Of a DNA stretch of 64,000 nucleotides, positions 42,379 to 54,342 are shown in pieces. The DNA is from Codonopsis lanceolata (Eukaryota > Streptophyta > Magnoliopsida > Asterales > Campanulaceae). Below the pieces are notes generated by a model. It did not search any database, was not told where the DNA came from, and saw only the letters and a program-made list of their open reading frames with translations. A program made the translations under genes and the position numbers. Each line of letters opens with the position of its first letter. Position 1 is the stretch's first letter. The stretch spans positions 82,376,407-82,440,406 of the forward strand of contig CM028380.1 of assembly GCA_013146195.2 (NCBI GenBank), given 5' to 3'.

Positions 42379-43289
42379 ATATATAAAAATAGAATGGATC
42401 CTTTAGGGTTTTCTCTTTTTTCTTTCATTTCTAAATGACATCCACCAACCTAAGATTCTTTCCTTTCAATTTTTTGTGGATAGACACTATTGGGAAGGGT
42501 GATTAGAGCAACACCTGTTGCTTTTTAGGTGTCTTCTTATTTGAGAAGAAAAAAATCAACAATGGGAGGACTCTTCTTAAATTGCCACATAGGGGAGAGA
42601 GGACGAGAGCTTCCTAAATTGGAAGAAAAGAAAGAGGGAAGAAGAATGGGGAGAGGGAGCAGTGTGAGGTGCACAACTTCCTTAAATGGGGTGCATGCAC
42701 CACACTCTCAGACGGCGTGAGAGGCGAGCGGCGGGGTCCCAAATGATTGTTTTTGACTAATTTGTTGATTTTTTTAATTTCACCATTGGCCCTACTTTTG
42801 GGGGTTTTGCAATATTTTATTTTTAACTAAAAGCAAATAATTGGTGAATTTTTTTATATAAATTAATTAAGTTTTTTTTTCTTTTTTTCTCTTCTTCCCT
42901 ATAAATATTATTTATAAATTAATTAATGTCTTTATTTATAAATTAATTTATTTATACAAAATATTTAAATATGAAATATATTAAATAAAGTTAAATAAAT
43001 TTATTTGTTTGAGAAATATAAAAATAAGATTGAAGTGTAAAGTTAATAAAGTGACAATGGGACCCAGTTAAGAAGATGTATAAGAATATTTAACGATGGA
43101 GTTGCTCTTATGCCACTAATGTTTTTTTTTTTCAATTTTTTAATCCAATGACTTAATAAAGGTATAGATAACTAATGGGTCAATTGTCGGAAATTTTCAA
43201 ATAATCTATAATACAATAGAGGTCGGTAGCACGCTTATAATTGACTTGAGATAAAAAGGGTCGTTTTTGTTTTACGGTGATCCAATGGC
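42379..43289. other. AT-rich filler, no gene
   Basis: Only a GA-rich patch (42580-42670) and homopolymer runs are seen. A 63-codon plus-strand frame at 42529-42720 has no recognisable similarity. Confidence 0.4.
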
Positions 43290-43591
43290 TCTTATTTCCC
43301 TTAGCTCGCTAATGACGGTTTACTGTTTTACGGTTTTACAGTTTTATGTTATCATAATTAACGTAATAAATTTAATTTTTTTCCGATCCGTAATTTTGTA
43401 TACAAATTAATCAATTTACTGTTTTACCAAGATTCTACGGCTATTGAATAAAAAAATATTTTGCAACACCAATTTCCAAATAATGTCTCTCAATTTTTTT
43501 TAAAGAATTTTCATTGTAATTTTTAAAAAGTTGATGAATGTCAAATTTTTAAACGAAAAATTATGTGTGTGCATTCATTTCAATGTATATA

Positions 43592-43650
<59 letters not shown>

Positions 43651-44268
43651 AAAGAATGTCTCTCTGTCACGTTTAATCTCACAATCTCAGCTGTTTTTAT
43701 CACGTTTTTTTCAATCCCTATTTTATTACTGCGAAAATTATTGAGATATTACGGTTTACAAGACGGTTTACAGTGATTATTTTACATTTAATATTTTACG
43801 GTTTTACAGTTATTTGCGATAATTAGTTACTCTTTTACTGAGATACTACGATTTTACAGTTAATATTTTACAGTTTTACAGTTTTATGGTTGCGAAAATT
43901 TGTCTTTGTATTTTTTTTCTTCTTAATTGTTATCGTAATTAACTTAATCAATTTAATTTTTTTCCGACTCGTAATTTCGTATACAAATTTAAAAAAACAA
44001 AAAAAAAACGTAAGTTTTGTAATTTGAAATATTTATTTTTTTCTTTTTAATTGTTATCGTAATTAACTTAAGCAATTTAATTTTTGACCGGCCCACAATT
44101 TTGTATACAAATTATTAATTAATCCTCCGCTCCTAAAGAGACCCCGTTTGAAAGTCAATTTTTTTTAAGAAAATAATATTTTTAGTAGTTCCTTTCTATA
44201 ATATCTGCTTCATTTATTGATAAATTTTCGAACTGGCGCCGTGTCATCGGTACGGGCAAGAGTACTAG
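43290..44268 (+). mobile_element. Helitron 3' end, right inverted arm
   Basis: This is the inverted partner of 34664-35690. It ends with a stem CCGTGTC ATC GGTACGG (44239-44255; two G-T wobbles), GCAAGAGTA and CTAG at 44265-44268 before T. A (TA)n run of about 28 units (43587-43642) interrupts the arm where the left arm has only a short TA tract. The two arms point outward, 9.6 kb apart. Confidence 0.72.
43587..43642. repeat. (TA)n microsatellite in the right Helitron arm
   Basis: About 28 TA units, expanded relative to the corresponding site in the left arm (about 35290-35305). Confidence 0.9.
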
Positions 44269-44290
44269 TCTATATTATAAAAGAGCTCAG
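44269..44290 (+). other. Possible Helitron 5' end
   Basis: TCTATATTATAAAAGAGC follows directly after the CTAG of the previous Helitron. TC followed by a TATA/ACTATA-like stretch and AAAAG is a common plant Helitron 5' start and resembles the start at 54343. A matching 3' end was not identified downstream. Confidence 0.35.
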
Positions 44291-44733
44291 GGTTTAATTG
44301 GTGACCTTGATGAAATTGTGATAAACACAACTGACGGTTATATTGATTCGTAACGATGTGAGTTACAAATGAACCCCTCAGTTATGAGTTATGTTTGAAT
44401 TACTCATCTACAATTACATATAAAACCTTCGGTTATAGGTTTTGTTTAAATTACCCTGTCAGTTATGAGTTTTATTTATTCCGATTATTCATTGAACTGA
44501 TCTTATACCGACACCGTACCTATGATACAGGTACATATATTAGTATCTTTTTTAATTACAAAATTTTGAGTTATTTGAGTAAAGATGAGCTTCTTGTTAT
44601 TACCTCCATCTTGGTTATATGTTGTGTTATTTTAATTGATTTTTATTAGTTAGTCATAAGATTAATTTTTTACTGGTTTGAAATTTCAAAACAAAGATTA
44701 CTACTAACAAAATCTTCAAAACACTATATAATA

Positions 44734-44991
44734 CTCCCTTCGTCCCTAAATTATCGTCTTTCTTTCCTTTTTTGTTCGTCCCAAAATAATTGTCCAGTTT
44801 AAAACTTACCTTTTTAGAACATCACTTTTACCATTCTATCCTTACTTTTTCACCCTACTTTAATTATGGGCCACATATACATGAGTTTTTAAAGGAAACT
44901 ACATATTAAATCAATATAAATAATCAAGTCAATTGTTTTTTTTAAACTGTGCGCCGGATCAATTAGAACGATTATTTAGGGACGGAGGGAG
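44734..44991. mobile_element. Stowaway-like MITE, 258 bp
   Basis: It begins CTCCCTTCGTCCCTAAATTA, ends AGGGACGGAGGGAG, and is flanked by TA (44732-44733, 44992-44993). Same family and length as 1234-1491, opposite orientation. Confidence 0.8.
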
Positions 44992-45155
44992 TATGTTTTT
45001 GCCGTCACCTTCTTTCTCATTATCTTTTCCTTGTTTATGCTTATTTCATGAGGTATAAAAAATTAAATTAATACTATTTCTTGAATGAGTGGCCATTACA
45101 TTAATTAGCAAAAAAATAACCATAATTTTAATTTTCTTTTTAACTCTTATAGAAA

Positions 45156-45426
45156 ATGACTTCAGTTTTGGAAAAGTATTCCGGTTTCGTCCTTCTTGTT
45201 ATTGTTGCAGCAACTTCAGGTAATGTGGCTGCATCGTGTTTCGTCCTTCTTGTTATTGTTGCAGCAACTTCAGGTAATGTGGCTGCATCGTCGCAAAGTG
45301 CGAGTAAAGTTAAAATGGCAGCAAAGCACGAGCGGTGGATGGCTCACTATGGACGCGTCTATATATGTGAACAAAGAAGAGAAAGAAGCACGATTTAAGA
45401 TTATTGAAGACAATGCCAAGTTGTAA
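45156..45426 (+). pseudogene. Papain-type cysteine protease, N-terminal fragment
   Basis: It starts MTSVLEKYSGFVLLVIVAAT, a signal peptide, then the beginning of the I29 inhibitor prodomain (KHERWMAHYGRVY and, in another frame, NKEEKEARFKIIEDNAKL). An exact 54-bp tandem duplication (45185-45238 and 45239-45292) repeats the hydrophobic core of the signal peptide (FVLLVIVAATSGNVAASC twice). A frameshift in TATATATG near 45362 and a stop after NAKL end it; the mature protease domain is missing. It lies 470 bp before a second, longer relative in the same direction, so this was a tandem pair. Confidence 0.72.
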
Positions 45427-45802
45427 GGAATTTTAACATCGACTATTTTACTCTAATCAGTGAGAGGAACTTCCGAAATGTCATAAATTTCCTTATGTTT
45501 TTGCCTTTCCCAACGGTTAAAACTCATTTGGAGATGGACAGTACAAACTATTTGATTCTCTTTGTTTAAAAAGGTTTAAAATACAAAACCTTGGATGTCC
45601 ATGTCATGGATATATTATATGGTTTAAACTCTGGAAGGACATAAAAAGAATTCTACGTTCAAAGAGGGGGCGCAGTTGCTACGGCATTGTGGCTGTCCAA
45701 GTCCTTATAGCTTGCCCAGCAATAATGGGAGTTGGGTCCTTCCCATCACGGCAAATGTTACATTGTCTGTGAGGTCTAACAAACGGGTAGTACTACAAGA
45801 GC

Positions 45803-45811
45803 CTATATATA
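45803..45811 (+). promoter_or_regulatory. TATA box of the second cysteine protease gene
   Basis: CTATATATA lies 85-93 bp before the ATG at 45896, within GAGCCTATATATACC. Spacing suits a plant TATA promoter with a 5' UTR of roughly 55-60 bases. Confidence 0.5.
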
Positions 45812-45895
45812 CCTTTCTATCTCGAGGATCGAAGTGTACTACTTCCAGATTCAGTAACTAAAACAACCATAGACATAAACACCCTGTCCCTCGTA

Positions 45896-47026
45896 ATGGC
45901 TCCATTGCTTGATAGAAAACAATTTCTCGCTGTTTTGCTCATCTTTGGGATGTGGGCTTTTCAAGCCACACCTCGTACACTGCAAGAAACATCAATGTCA
46001 GACAGGCATGAACAATGGATGGTTTGTTTTGGACGTGTACAAGGACAACGCAGAGAAGGAAATGCGTTCCAAGATATTCAAGGCCAATGTGGAGTTGATA
46101 GAATCTTTTAAGGGGTTGTATAAGTTGGCTGTCAATGCTTTTGCAGACCAAACAAATGAGGAGCTACAGGCTGCTCGTAATGGATACAAGATGCCATCAT
46201 CCTCTTTGAAATCACTAAAAACCACACCTTTTAGATACGAAAACGTGACAGCAGTACCACCTACCATCGACTGGAGGAAGAAGGGGGCCGTTACCCCAGT
46301 ACTCAAGGATCAAGGTCAATGTGGTAAAGCAGCCCCATACCAATATCGATTCTATGTTTTTCAGCTTCTCGATTTTGGTTTTTCATTTTTGGTGGTTGCC
46401 TGTAAGTTCTTAATTTGCTCATTATTGTCCTTCTGTTTATAGGAAGCTGTTGGGCATTTTCAACCATAACTGCCACCGAAGGTATTACTCAACTTACAAC
46501 CGGAAAACTGATTTCGCTCTCTGAGCAAGAACTAGTGGATTGTGACAAGGGTGGTGTAGACCAAGGGTGTCAAGGAGTTGAGATGGAGAATGGCTTTGAA
46601 TTATTGTACACAACAAAGGCATAAATTCCGAGGCTGCTTACCCTTACTCGGCAGCTGATGGAACGTGCAACACCAATAAGGAAGCTGGACATGCAGCCAA
46701 CATCACTGGCTACGAGAAGGTTCCTGCCAACAGCGAGGCGGCACTGTTGAAGACCGTGGCAAATCAACCAATATCGGTTTCTATAGATGCAAGCGGGTTT
46801 GCCTTCCAATTCTACTCTAGTGGGGTTTTTACAGGAGATTGTGGAACTGATCTTGACCACGGTGTTACTGCAGTTGGGTACGGAACCACTGATGATGACA
46901 CTAAATATTGGCTAGTCAAGAACTCATGGGGCACTACCTGGGGTGACAGCGGATACATAGTGATACGGCGTCAAAAATCTGAACCAACAACACAAATCTA
47001 CCCAACTATTTCGGATCAGCTCTAGG
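45896..47026 (+). pseudogene. Papain-type cysteine protease, SAG39/SAG12-like, broken
   Basis: Signal peptide MAPLLDRKQFLAVLLIFGMW, I29 prodomain (HEQWMVCFGRV, then FKANVELIES and KLAVNAFADQTNEEL), mature start PPTIDWRKKGAVTPVLKDQG, and an intron 46324-46442 splitting the catalytic block as GQCG / SCWAFST. All three papain catalytic residues are readable: Cys in SCWAFS, His in LDHGVTAVGYG, Asn in KNSWGTTWG. One-base deletions near 46037 and near 46604 shift the frame. After GYIVIRR the usual C-terminus (a CGIAM-x-ASYP block) is missing, and the copia LTR begins 7 bp after the stop. In the family this is a secreted or vacuolar senescence-type protease; this copy cannot be translated whole. Confidence 0.85.
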
Positions 47027-47032
47027 CCGAAT

Positions 47033-47304
47033 TGTTAGGATCGGAAGGTAGTAATATGAGGATTATAACTTCTAAATTATATGGAGAGGAATAGAGTAGG
47101 AGATGTATAAGAGAAGACTTAGAAATATATTTCACACATCTTGGCTATTACATCAAGGCCATATTTATACTAGAGTGATGAACATTCTAGACTCAATCAT
47201 TAACTAGAACATAAATAAGGGAAAACAAAAAGACTCATAGGAAAACTAAAAGACTTTGGAATATGAAAAGCATGGCTGAATTGATTAGCACATTAATCTC
47301 AATA
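47033..47304 (-). repeat. Copia 3' LTR
   Basis: Left copy in window coordinates; near-identical to 51407-51678, lacking a CTCA insertion in the TTTCACACATC tract that is TTTCACTCACATC in the other LTR. Confidence 0.92.
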
Positions 47305-47345
47305 CTCCCCCTTAATGTGCTTTGCCACAACTCCAAGAAGCTCCC

Positions 47346-50300
47346 TTAATTTATGGAATTTTCTTTGGGAAGTGCCTTTGTAAAGATATCTGCCACTTGC
47401 TCCTCACTCTTGCAATAGTTGAGCTTGATCTCACCTTCTTCAATAGCGTCACGAATGAAATGATGTTTGATAGCAATGTGGCGAGTACGACTATGATAAA
47501 TTGGATTCTTCGACATAGCAATAGCGGATTTGTTGTCACAAAAAATTGTAGTAGACTCCTTTTGAATCTCTCCAACATCTTCCAAAATTCTTCGCAACCA
47601 TATAGCTTGAGAAGTAGCTATAGAAGCTGAAACATACTCCGCTTCAGATGATTGAGCCACGATTTTTGCTTCTTTGATGACCAAGAAAACATACTTGAAC
47701 CAAGAGAAAATGCATAGCCGGATGTGCTTTTCATATCATCACCACAACCTCCCCAATCACTATCACAATAACCATGTAACTTAACACTTGCATTCTTCTC
47801 ATACTTCATGCCAAAATTGGTAGTACCTCTAATGTATCTCAACACCTCTTTCTGCCCCAAAATGAATTTGACTCGGATCATGCATAAATCTTGTCAACAA
47901 ACTTGCAAAACATTATGTCGACCTTGTAGCCGTAAGATACAACAACTTTCCAACCAAACTTCTATAAATAGAGGCATCAACCTTCTTTGCATCATCATCT
48001 TTCAACAACTTCTCATTCATAATGAGAGGTGTTTCCGTAGGATTGCAATCATCCATCCCAAACTTCGCCAAAATATTTTCAGATATTTCTTTTGACAAAG
48101 AAACACACCATCTTCTTTTGATAAATCTCCATACCAAGAAAATGATATAGCAATCCCATGTCATTCATCTCATATCTTTTCATCATATCCTTCTTGAACT
48201 CAAAGATCATTTTCTCATTGTTACCTAGGTATAAAGCAAATCATCAACATAAAGAGCAACAATAAGAATAGAGTTACCTTCGGTCCTCACGTACAAAGTT
48301 GGCTCACTTTTGCTCTTTTGGAACCCCTTTTGAGCAAAATATGAGTCAATGTTGTTGTACCAAGCACGAGGTGCTTGCTTCAACCCGTACAATGCCTTCT
48401 TCAACTTGTACACCTTCTCTTCTTTGCCTTTTTGTATGAATCCTTGTGGCTGCTCCACATAGATCTCTTCCTCCAATTCTCCATTCAAAAGCAGATTTGA
48501 CATCCAATTGATAAAGCTTCCATGATTTTTGGGCTGCTATGGAAATGATAGCTCTAATCGTATCAAGACGAGCCACCGGTGCAAATGTTTCATTGTAATC
48601 AATTCCGGGCTGTTGTGTATAGCCTTTAACAACCAACCTTGCCTTCTTTTGTTGATAGATCCATCCGGATTCAGCTTTACCTTGAACACCCATTTCACTC
48701 AATGATCTCCTTGTCATTCGGCTTCTCAACTAGCTCCCAAGTCTTGTTCTTCTCATGACATGAATCTCTTCTTCCATGGCTTTTCTCCAATCTTCCTCCT
48801 TGTCAGCTTCTTCAAAATTTTCAAGCTCTAGGACACAAAAATTGCATCTTTCATAAATATCACTAAAATCCATCAATCTTATTGGGGTTTTGGGAGAAGA
48901 TGAACTTGATGTTGGACTTGAACTTGAACTTGCCGAAGAGCTAGAAGATACATGTGGCTGCTAGGTGGACTTGAATGAACTTCAACCTCACCATTTTCTT
49001 CTTCAAGATCTTCATCATCATCATCTATAAGAGCTATACTCTTCTCGACTTTTTTGTTCTTCCAATCCCAAGAAGCATTCTCATCAACCAACACATCTCG
49101 GCTAATAAGAACTTTGTTGTCTTTCAAGCTCCAAACTCTGTACTTTTGACATGGTACTATACCCAATAAAGATACATACTTCACTAGCTTCATCAAGCTT
49201 CCTTCTCTTTTGTTTTGGAACTTGAGAATAACAAATACTCGAACACCTTCAAGTGCCTCAAGGATGGCTTTCTCCCACTCCAAGCTTCAAATGGAGTTTT
49301 GTTGTACAAAGCTTTTGTTGGACTTCTATTAATCAAGTACACAAATGTATTCACGGCTTCACCCCAAAAACTCTTTGGCAAACCTTTGATGAAGCATAGA
49401 CTTGCCCATTTCTTCCACCGTTTGATTCTTCCTTTCGCTTACTCCGTTTTTGTTGAGGAGTATAACGAATGATGCTGCCTATCAATGCCTTCATCTTCAC
49501 AAAACTTGTCAAATTCATTGTTATTATATTCTTTTCCTCTATCACTTCTAAGGAATTTAATAACATGACCACTTTGTTTTTCAACTAGAGCTTTAAACTT
49601 CTTAAAAAATATAAAACACCTTTATTTTTGTCTCATGAAATAAACCCAAGTCATGCGAGTATAGTCATCAATAAAAAGAATGAAGTATCTATTACCGCCA
49701 TGAGTTGGATTCTCCATAGGACCACACACGTCAGTATGAATCAACTCCAATTTTTTCCTTGGCACGCCATGCACCGCCTTTTGGAAAAGATTGTCGATGA
49801 TGCTTCCCAAGAGCACATCCTTCACAAACTTCATGGATCTCCTCATTTTTGGAAGGCCTCAACCATGTTCTTTTGTTGAAGTAGCTTGAGGCTATGAAAA
49901 TTCAAGTGCCCAAGCCTTTTATGCCACAACCACGAATCTTCAAGAATGTGAGCTTTTAAAGCTACATTTCAACATACTTGAAGACAAGTGGGAAACTCCT
50001 TTCTCTCCATCTTGATAGAAGCAACCAATTCTTGTGCACCATTTTTATCATAAATCATGCAAAGCAATTATCTTTGAAATTCACCATGTATCCATGCTCC
50101 ACAAGTTGCCCAACACTCAATAAATTTTGATCCAACTCCGAACAAGTAAAACATCATGAATTAACTCACCTTTCTTCGCTTGCACACGAATCGCACTTTC
50201 CTTGCGCCTTTGCCAATGCTCCATTGCCCATCTTTACTTGTGAGTCTATGGAAGTATTCATAGCCACAAAAATTGATTTGTCTCCCGTCATGTGATTGCT

Positions 50301-51257
50301 ACAACCGCTGTCCACGTACCACACATCTTTCTTGTACTCGGTTGCACTTTGACAAGCATAGAACATGTTACCTTCACCTTCTTTCTCCTCCAAGAAATTA
50401 GCTTTTGCTGTGGTATTTTCACCCTACAATCCTCTCTCTTTGTGGCCAAATTTTTCACACCGAAAACACTTCGGTTTACCCTTAAACCAACAATCTTCTA
50501 ACTATGGCGCTTTTTTCCCACAAGTGTTACAACTTTGGGAAATCTTGGAATTTCCTCCACGAACAAAATTTTGTCTTCCTCCACCTCGAGCCTCTACCTC
50601 GACCTCTACCTTGGCCGCTACCATATCTACCTCCTCTAAATGACTCCACCATTCTTTGATCACTACTTTCACCACTTTTCTCAACATCTTTCGAGCCAAA
50701 ATTCAACTTAGATTGAAAGCACTCATCGATTTTTCGAGTGTCTTTCTAATCTCTTCTCATGAGCCTTCAACGAACCCATCAAATCTTGAACCGTCAACTA
50801 GAAGAAAATCTTTTGTTTCTTCAATAATGGACACCATACCATCAAATTTAGAGGCAAACTAACAAGAATCTTTTCAACAATTCTACTATCGGGACAACTT
50901 CACCAAGCCCTCTCATTTGATTAATGATATTCATCATCCTTGTATAATAATCTTTAACACTTTCTAATTTTTCATTTTCAAATTCTCCAACTCTCTCCTA
51001 AAACTTTGAATATTGACATTCTTTACCTTCAAATCGCCTTTGAACTCCTTTTGAAGAATCTCCCAAGCTTCTTTCGCCTTTGTTGCTCTCATAATTCTAG
51101 AAAACAACTCCTCCGACACACCTTCAGTCAGAAACGAAAGAGCCTTTGCATCCTTCTTTCGATCCTCCTTCAATTTCTTCTTTCCCGCATCCTCCAACTC
51201 TACATTTCGGTTCTTCAAACCCCTCTTCAATATACTCCCACAAATCTTTGGAAATGA
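47346..51257 (-). pseudogene. Copia gag-pol polyprotein, disrupted
   Basis: On the minus strand: gag (about 51240-50940; MRATKAKEAWEILQKEF); a CCHC knuckle CFRCEKFGHKE at about 50500-50460, with one extra base before its last Cys; protease DVWYVDSGCSNHMTG (about 50325-50280); integrase with ELIHTDVCGPM (about 49750), FILFIDDYTRMTW, SFWGEAVNTFVYLINRSPTK (about 49375); RT with LYQLDVKSAF, ALYGLKQAPRAWY and the catalytic LYVDDLLYT (about 48250); RNase H with GYCDSDWGG and AEYVSASIATSQAIW, ending IADIFTKAL-like at about 47350. Multiple frameshifts separate these pieces, so the copy cannot make its proteins. Confidence 0.88.
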
Positions 51258-51406
51258 AGATTGTTTTCATCTTCACGACTGGTCATAATTCTCACCGAAA
51301 AATATAGGGATAGTTTCACCTCGAAGTTAGCCATTCTAGACTCACACACTTTTGGATAATTTTGGGATAAAACTACCTTCTACGTAACGTAAGCTCCGAT
51401 ACCACT

Positions 51407-51678
51407 TGTTAGATCTAAGGTAGTAATATGAGGATTACAACTTCTAAATTATATGGAGAGGAATAGAGTAGGAGATGTATAAGAGAAGGCTTAGAAATAT
51501 ATTTCACTCACATCTTGGCTATTACATCAAGACCATATTTATACTAGAGTGATGAACATTCTAGACTCAATCATTAACTAGAACATAAATAAGGGAAAAC
51601 AAAAAGACTCATAGGAAAACTAAAAGACTTTGGAATATGAAAAGCATGGCTGAATTGATTAGCACATTAATCTCAATA
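51407..51678 (-). repeat. Copia 5' LTR
   Basis: Right copy; the primer-binding site lies 2 bp inside it at 51393-51404. Confidence 0.92.
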
Positions 51679-52510
51679 AATGGCATAGATTTTGACAAAA
51701 ATTAGTTTCTTCAGGACCAAATCACTGACACGGATTAACAATTTACTATAAATCTAGATAAGCAAAACCACTAAACTAAAAGTCTAGATCTTTGTTTGTT
51801 TTTTTTTTCACAATGGGGACCAAACCTTAAGAGCACCTGAGATTAGGAGTGTTCTAAATATCCAAGATTATGCTTCCACAAATGACTGCAGAAAGAGAAG
51901 CGAATCTTGAAGAAGCAAGCCAGGAAAGGTCGCAAGCCAAACTTGCTAGCTTATCAGCTACCGTATTCACCTCGGGAAAACAATGCTAAAAGGAGAAATG
52001 TATATCTCTATGAATTGAAAGTATCCGTTGAATATAAAAGGATACATATGCAAGTGGAAAGGAATTAAATGAAACTCTTACTTGAATGGAATGATAATTC
52101 TGGTGTACCAAACATACTCTTGGTTCATTTTCTTGCTCTCTTCTTTCATCTTCTCACCCATGCCTGCAACTCACTTGCATAATTGATCATGACTACATGA
52201 CAAGGAAAAACTCTTTCGATATACGATGAAATCATGTCCGTGATGTCGTAGCTTTGTAAAAGATTCAATGGCCAATCAACCCAAATTTCTGAACTAAGCA
52301 AGTTGAAGTTTTCAATGTGAAATGCCTAGACTTTTCGTAGAAATTGCAAAGAATTCCATAATTATATCAGAAGTTAAGATTTGTTCTTTAAGAGTGGTAC
52401 TTATTGGACAGTAGTACTAATTCTTGACAATTACAAGACTCTTAAATCTAAAGGTTTACTTTTTGAATGTCAGTAATAGGTGGAATAAAATATACATAAC
52501 AACAACATGA
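51679..52510. other. Duplicated flank of the LRR receptor locus
   Basis: There is no gene here, but blocks match 62157-63125 in order: GACAAAAATTAGTTTCTTCA (51697 and 62174), a 5'-flank stretch with ACTTGAATGGAATGATAATT (52080 and 62647), and a stretch with AATGCCTAGACTTTTC (52321 and 62955). It is thus the upstream region of a second copy of the LRR receptor gene. Confidence 0.7.
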
Positions 52511-54085
52511 CTTCACCGGCCTTCCCTCTTCGATTTGCAAAAATTCCCCTTCCTCTTGCTTTTGACCTTTCCTTCAATCGGCTTGGTGAGATTTCAAAGG
52601 TTTCGTGGAGTGTTCCAACCTAGAAGTTCTCGCGTGCGGGGTTTAATAAACTCATCGAACGACTTCCAAATGATATTTGACCTTGGATCATTACAAGAAT
52701 TCTCCTTCCCGGGGAATATGTTTTACGGACAAATTTCGAGGCATTTCTAATCTCACCAATCTCGAATTCTTGCACTATACTGTAACAGGTTATTTGGTTT
52801 CATCCCTCGAGGATATTAGGAATCTCTCGGACTTGGAGCAATTGCTTCTTCACGAACAACCTAAACGGCACACTACCCGGTCTCGATGAATTGCAGGAAT
52901 CTCGGAGGCTGGTTACAAGGGAAAACTCCCTAGTTGGCGAACTCTCGAGTTTTAATTTCTCCAAGTTCATCCACCTTGAAGCTATTGACCTGAGGGAACA
53001 ACAATTTTAGCGGTATCTTGCGGCAAGTCTCTTCTTGTGCAAGTCCTTAAAAGCGACCCGTCGTCAGTAACGATTAAAGGGAGATTTTACCGAGATACTA
53101 GAATTAAAATCTCTCCTATCATCTCACTTTCTAATAAGCATCACCAATTTCAAAGTAGCAATCAGGATTTTGATGACCTTGAGAATCAAAAACCGTCATT
53201 CTCTCCAAGAACTTCTACTGAAAGAATGTCAAATGTTGATGCGAAGGATTTGAGAATATCAAGGTTTTAGGTCTTGGGGGTTGCAAGTTAAGGGGCCGAA
53301 TCAGTTGGTTAGCGGCGGCCGAGGAAACTAGAGGTACTCGATCTATACGTCAATCAAATCACGAGGCTTGATTCCGGGGACGGTTGGGGACCCTTCCAAG
53401 CCTTTTTATCGGATTTGTTGGCCTTCTTTGGGAGGTTTTTCTAAAGAACTCATGACTCTCCCTCGACTAACCACAGGTGTAGCGGATCACAGTTGATAGT
53501 TTAGAATTCAGATCAGTCTTGTTAGTTCAACCTTACAATGCTTCCTATTTACAATACAATAAAAGGTGGCTGGCTCACTTGCCGCAAGCTATTTACTTGG
53601 GAAAAAAGCTTCTTCGGTGGCAATATCCCCATCGAGATTGGCGGTTGAAGTTTATTCATGTCCTTGATATCGGCAATAACAACTTTTACGGCATCATTCA
53701 CGACCTATATCGAATCTCATCAACTTGGAAAAGCTGGACCTCTCAGTAACCACCTTTAGGTGGAATCCTAACTAAACTCAAAAATATCCATTTATGTCTT
53801 ATTTTAGCATAAGTAAACAACAATGTCAATGGTCAATACCACGGGGAGGACAATTTGACTCCTTTACCTGACCTTAGCTTTGAAAATCAAGGGGTTGTGT
53901 TTGTTTGCGGCAGCTTTGTGTTTCCCAATCGGTCCCTTCATCCTTCAACACCTAAGAAAGGCGAAAACAATACCATCATTATTGAACTCGTCATTGGGAT
54001 CGGTTGGAACTAGCTTAGCACTCACATAACCATGTTATCGATGTCTCAAGCGGGGCCAGCGTACTAATCAATGGATTGTTCTTTG
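52511..54085 (+). pseudogene. LRR receptor (PSY1R/RLP2-like) pseudogene, N-terminus deleted
   Basis: It starts inside an LRR (TTCACCGGCCTTCCCTC), matching 63871 of the intact gene. The preceding sequence jumps to what is upstream flank in the intact locus, so signal peptide, LRRNT cap and first LRRs are deleted (about 740 bp). Further LRR pieces can be read in shifting frames (NLTNLEFLHYTVTGYLVSSL; VLDIGNNNFYGIIHDLYRIS), followed by a C-terminal part with STPKKGENNTIIIELVIGIG near 53945-54003, where the juxtamembrane/transmembrane segment begins. No kinase domain is seen. Stops and frameshifts are frequent. Confidence 0.72.
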
Positions 54086-54342
54086 CTCTTATTACAATTG
54101 CTTGATTAAGTGTATTTCTCATGCGTTCTCTCGGAGGTATAAAATCAATTTTTTTAAGATTCTAAAAGCTGCCTTTTTGTGACATTTTCTCAACTTTCTT
54201 TCACGGTTTACCACCAATATTTTCAAAATCATAGTGCATTTCCTCATCACATTTTACTCTTCCCTCAAGTATCTTTTTACTAGCAAGCTTTTCATATTTT
54301 TAAATGAGGATTTGAAACCCCTACACTGAAAACTCTCTTTAA

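Larger units (their letters stand above)
47033..51678 (-). mobile_element. Copia-type LTR retrotransposon, 4.65 kb
   Basis: Direct 272-bp LTRs (47033-47304 and 51407-51678) differ at only a handful of places. The element reads on the minus strand. The primer-binding site TGGTATCGGAGC (complement at 51393-51404) fits initiator Met tRNA with one change, and a GGGGGAG tract (complement at 47305-47314) precedes the 3' LTR. The domain order gag, protease, integrase, reverse transcriptase, RNase H defines copia. LTR ends are TGTTAG and CTCAATA in plus orientation, so the TG...CA rule is imperfect at one end. The 5-bp flanks (CGAAT and AATGG) do not match. Confidence 0.93.
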
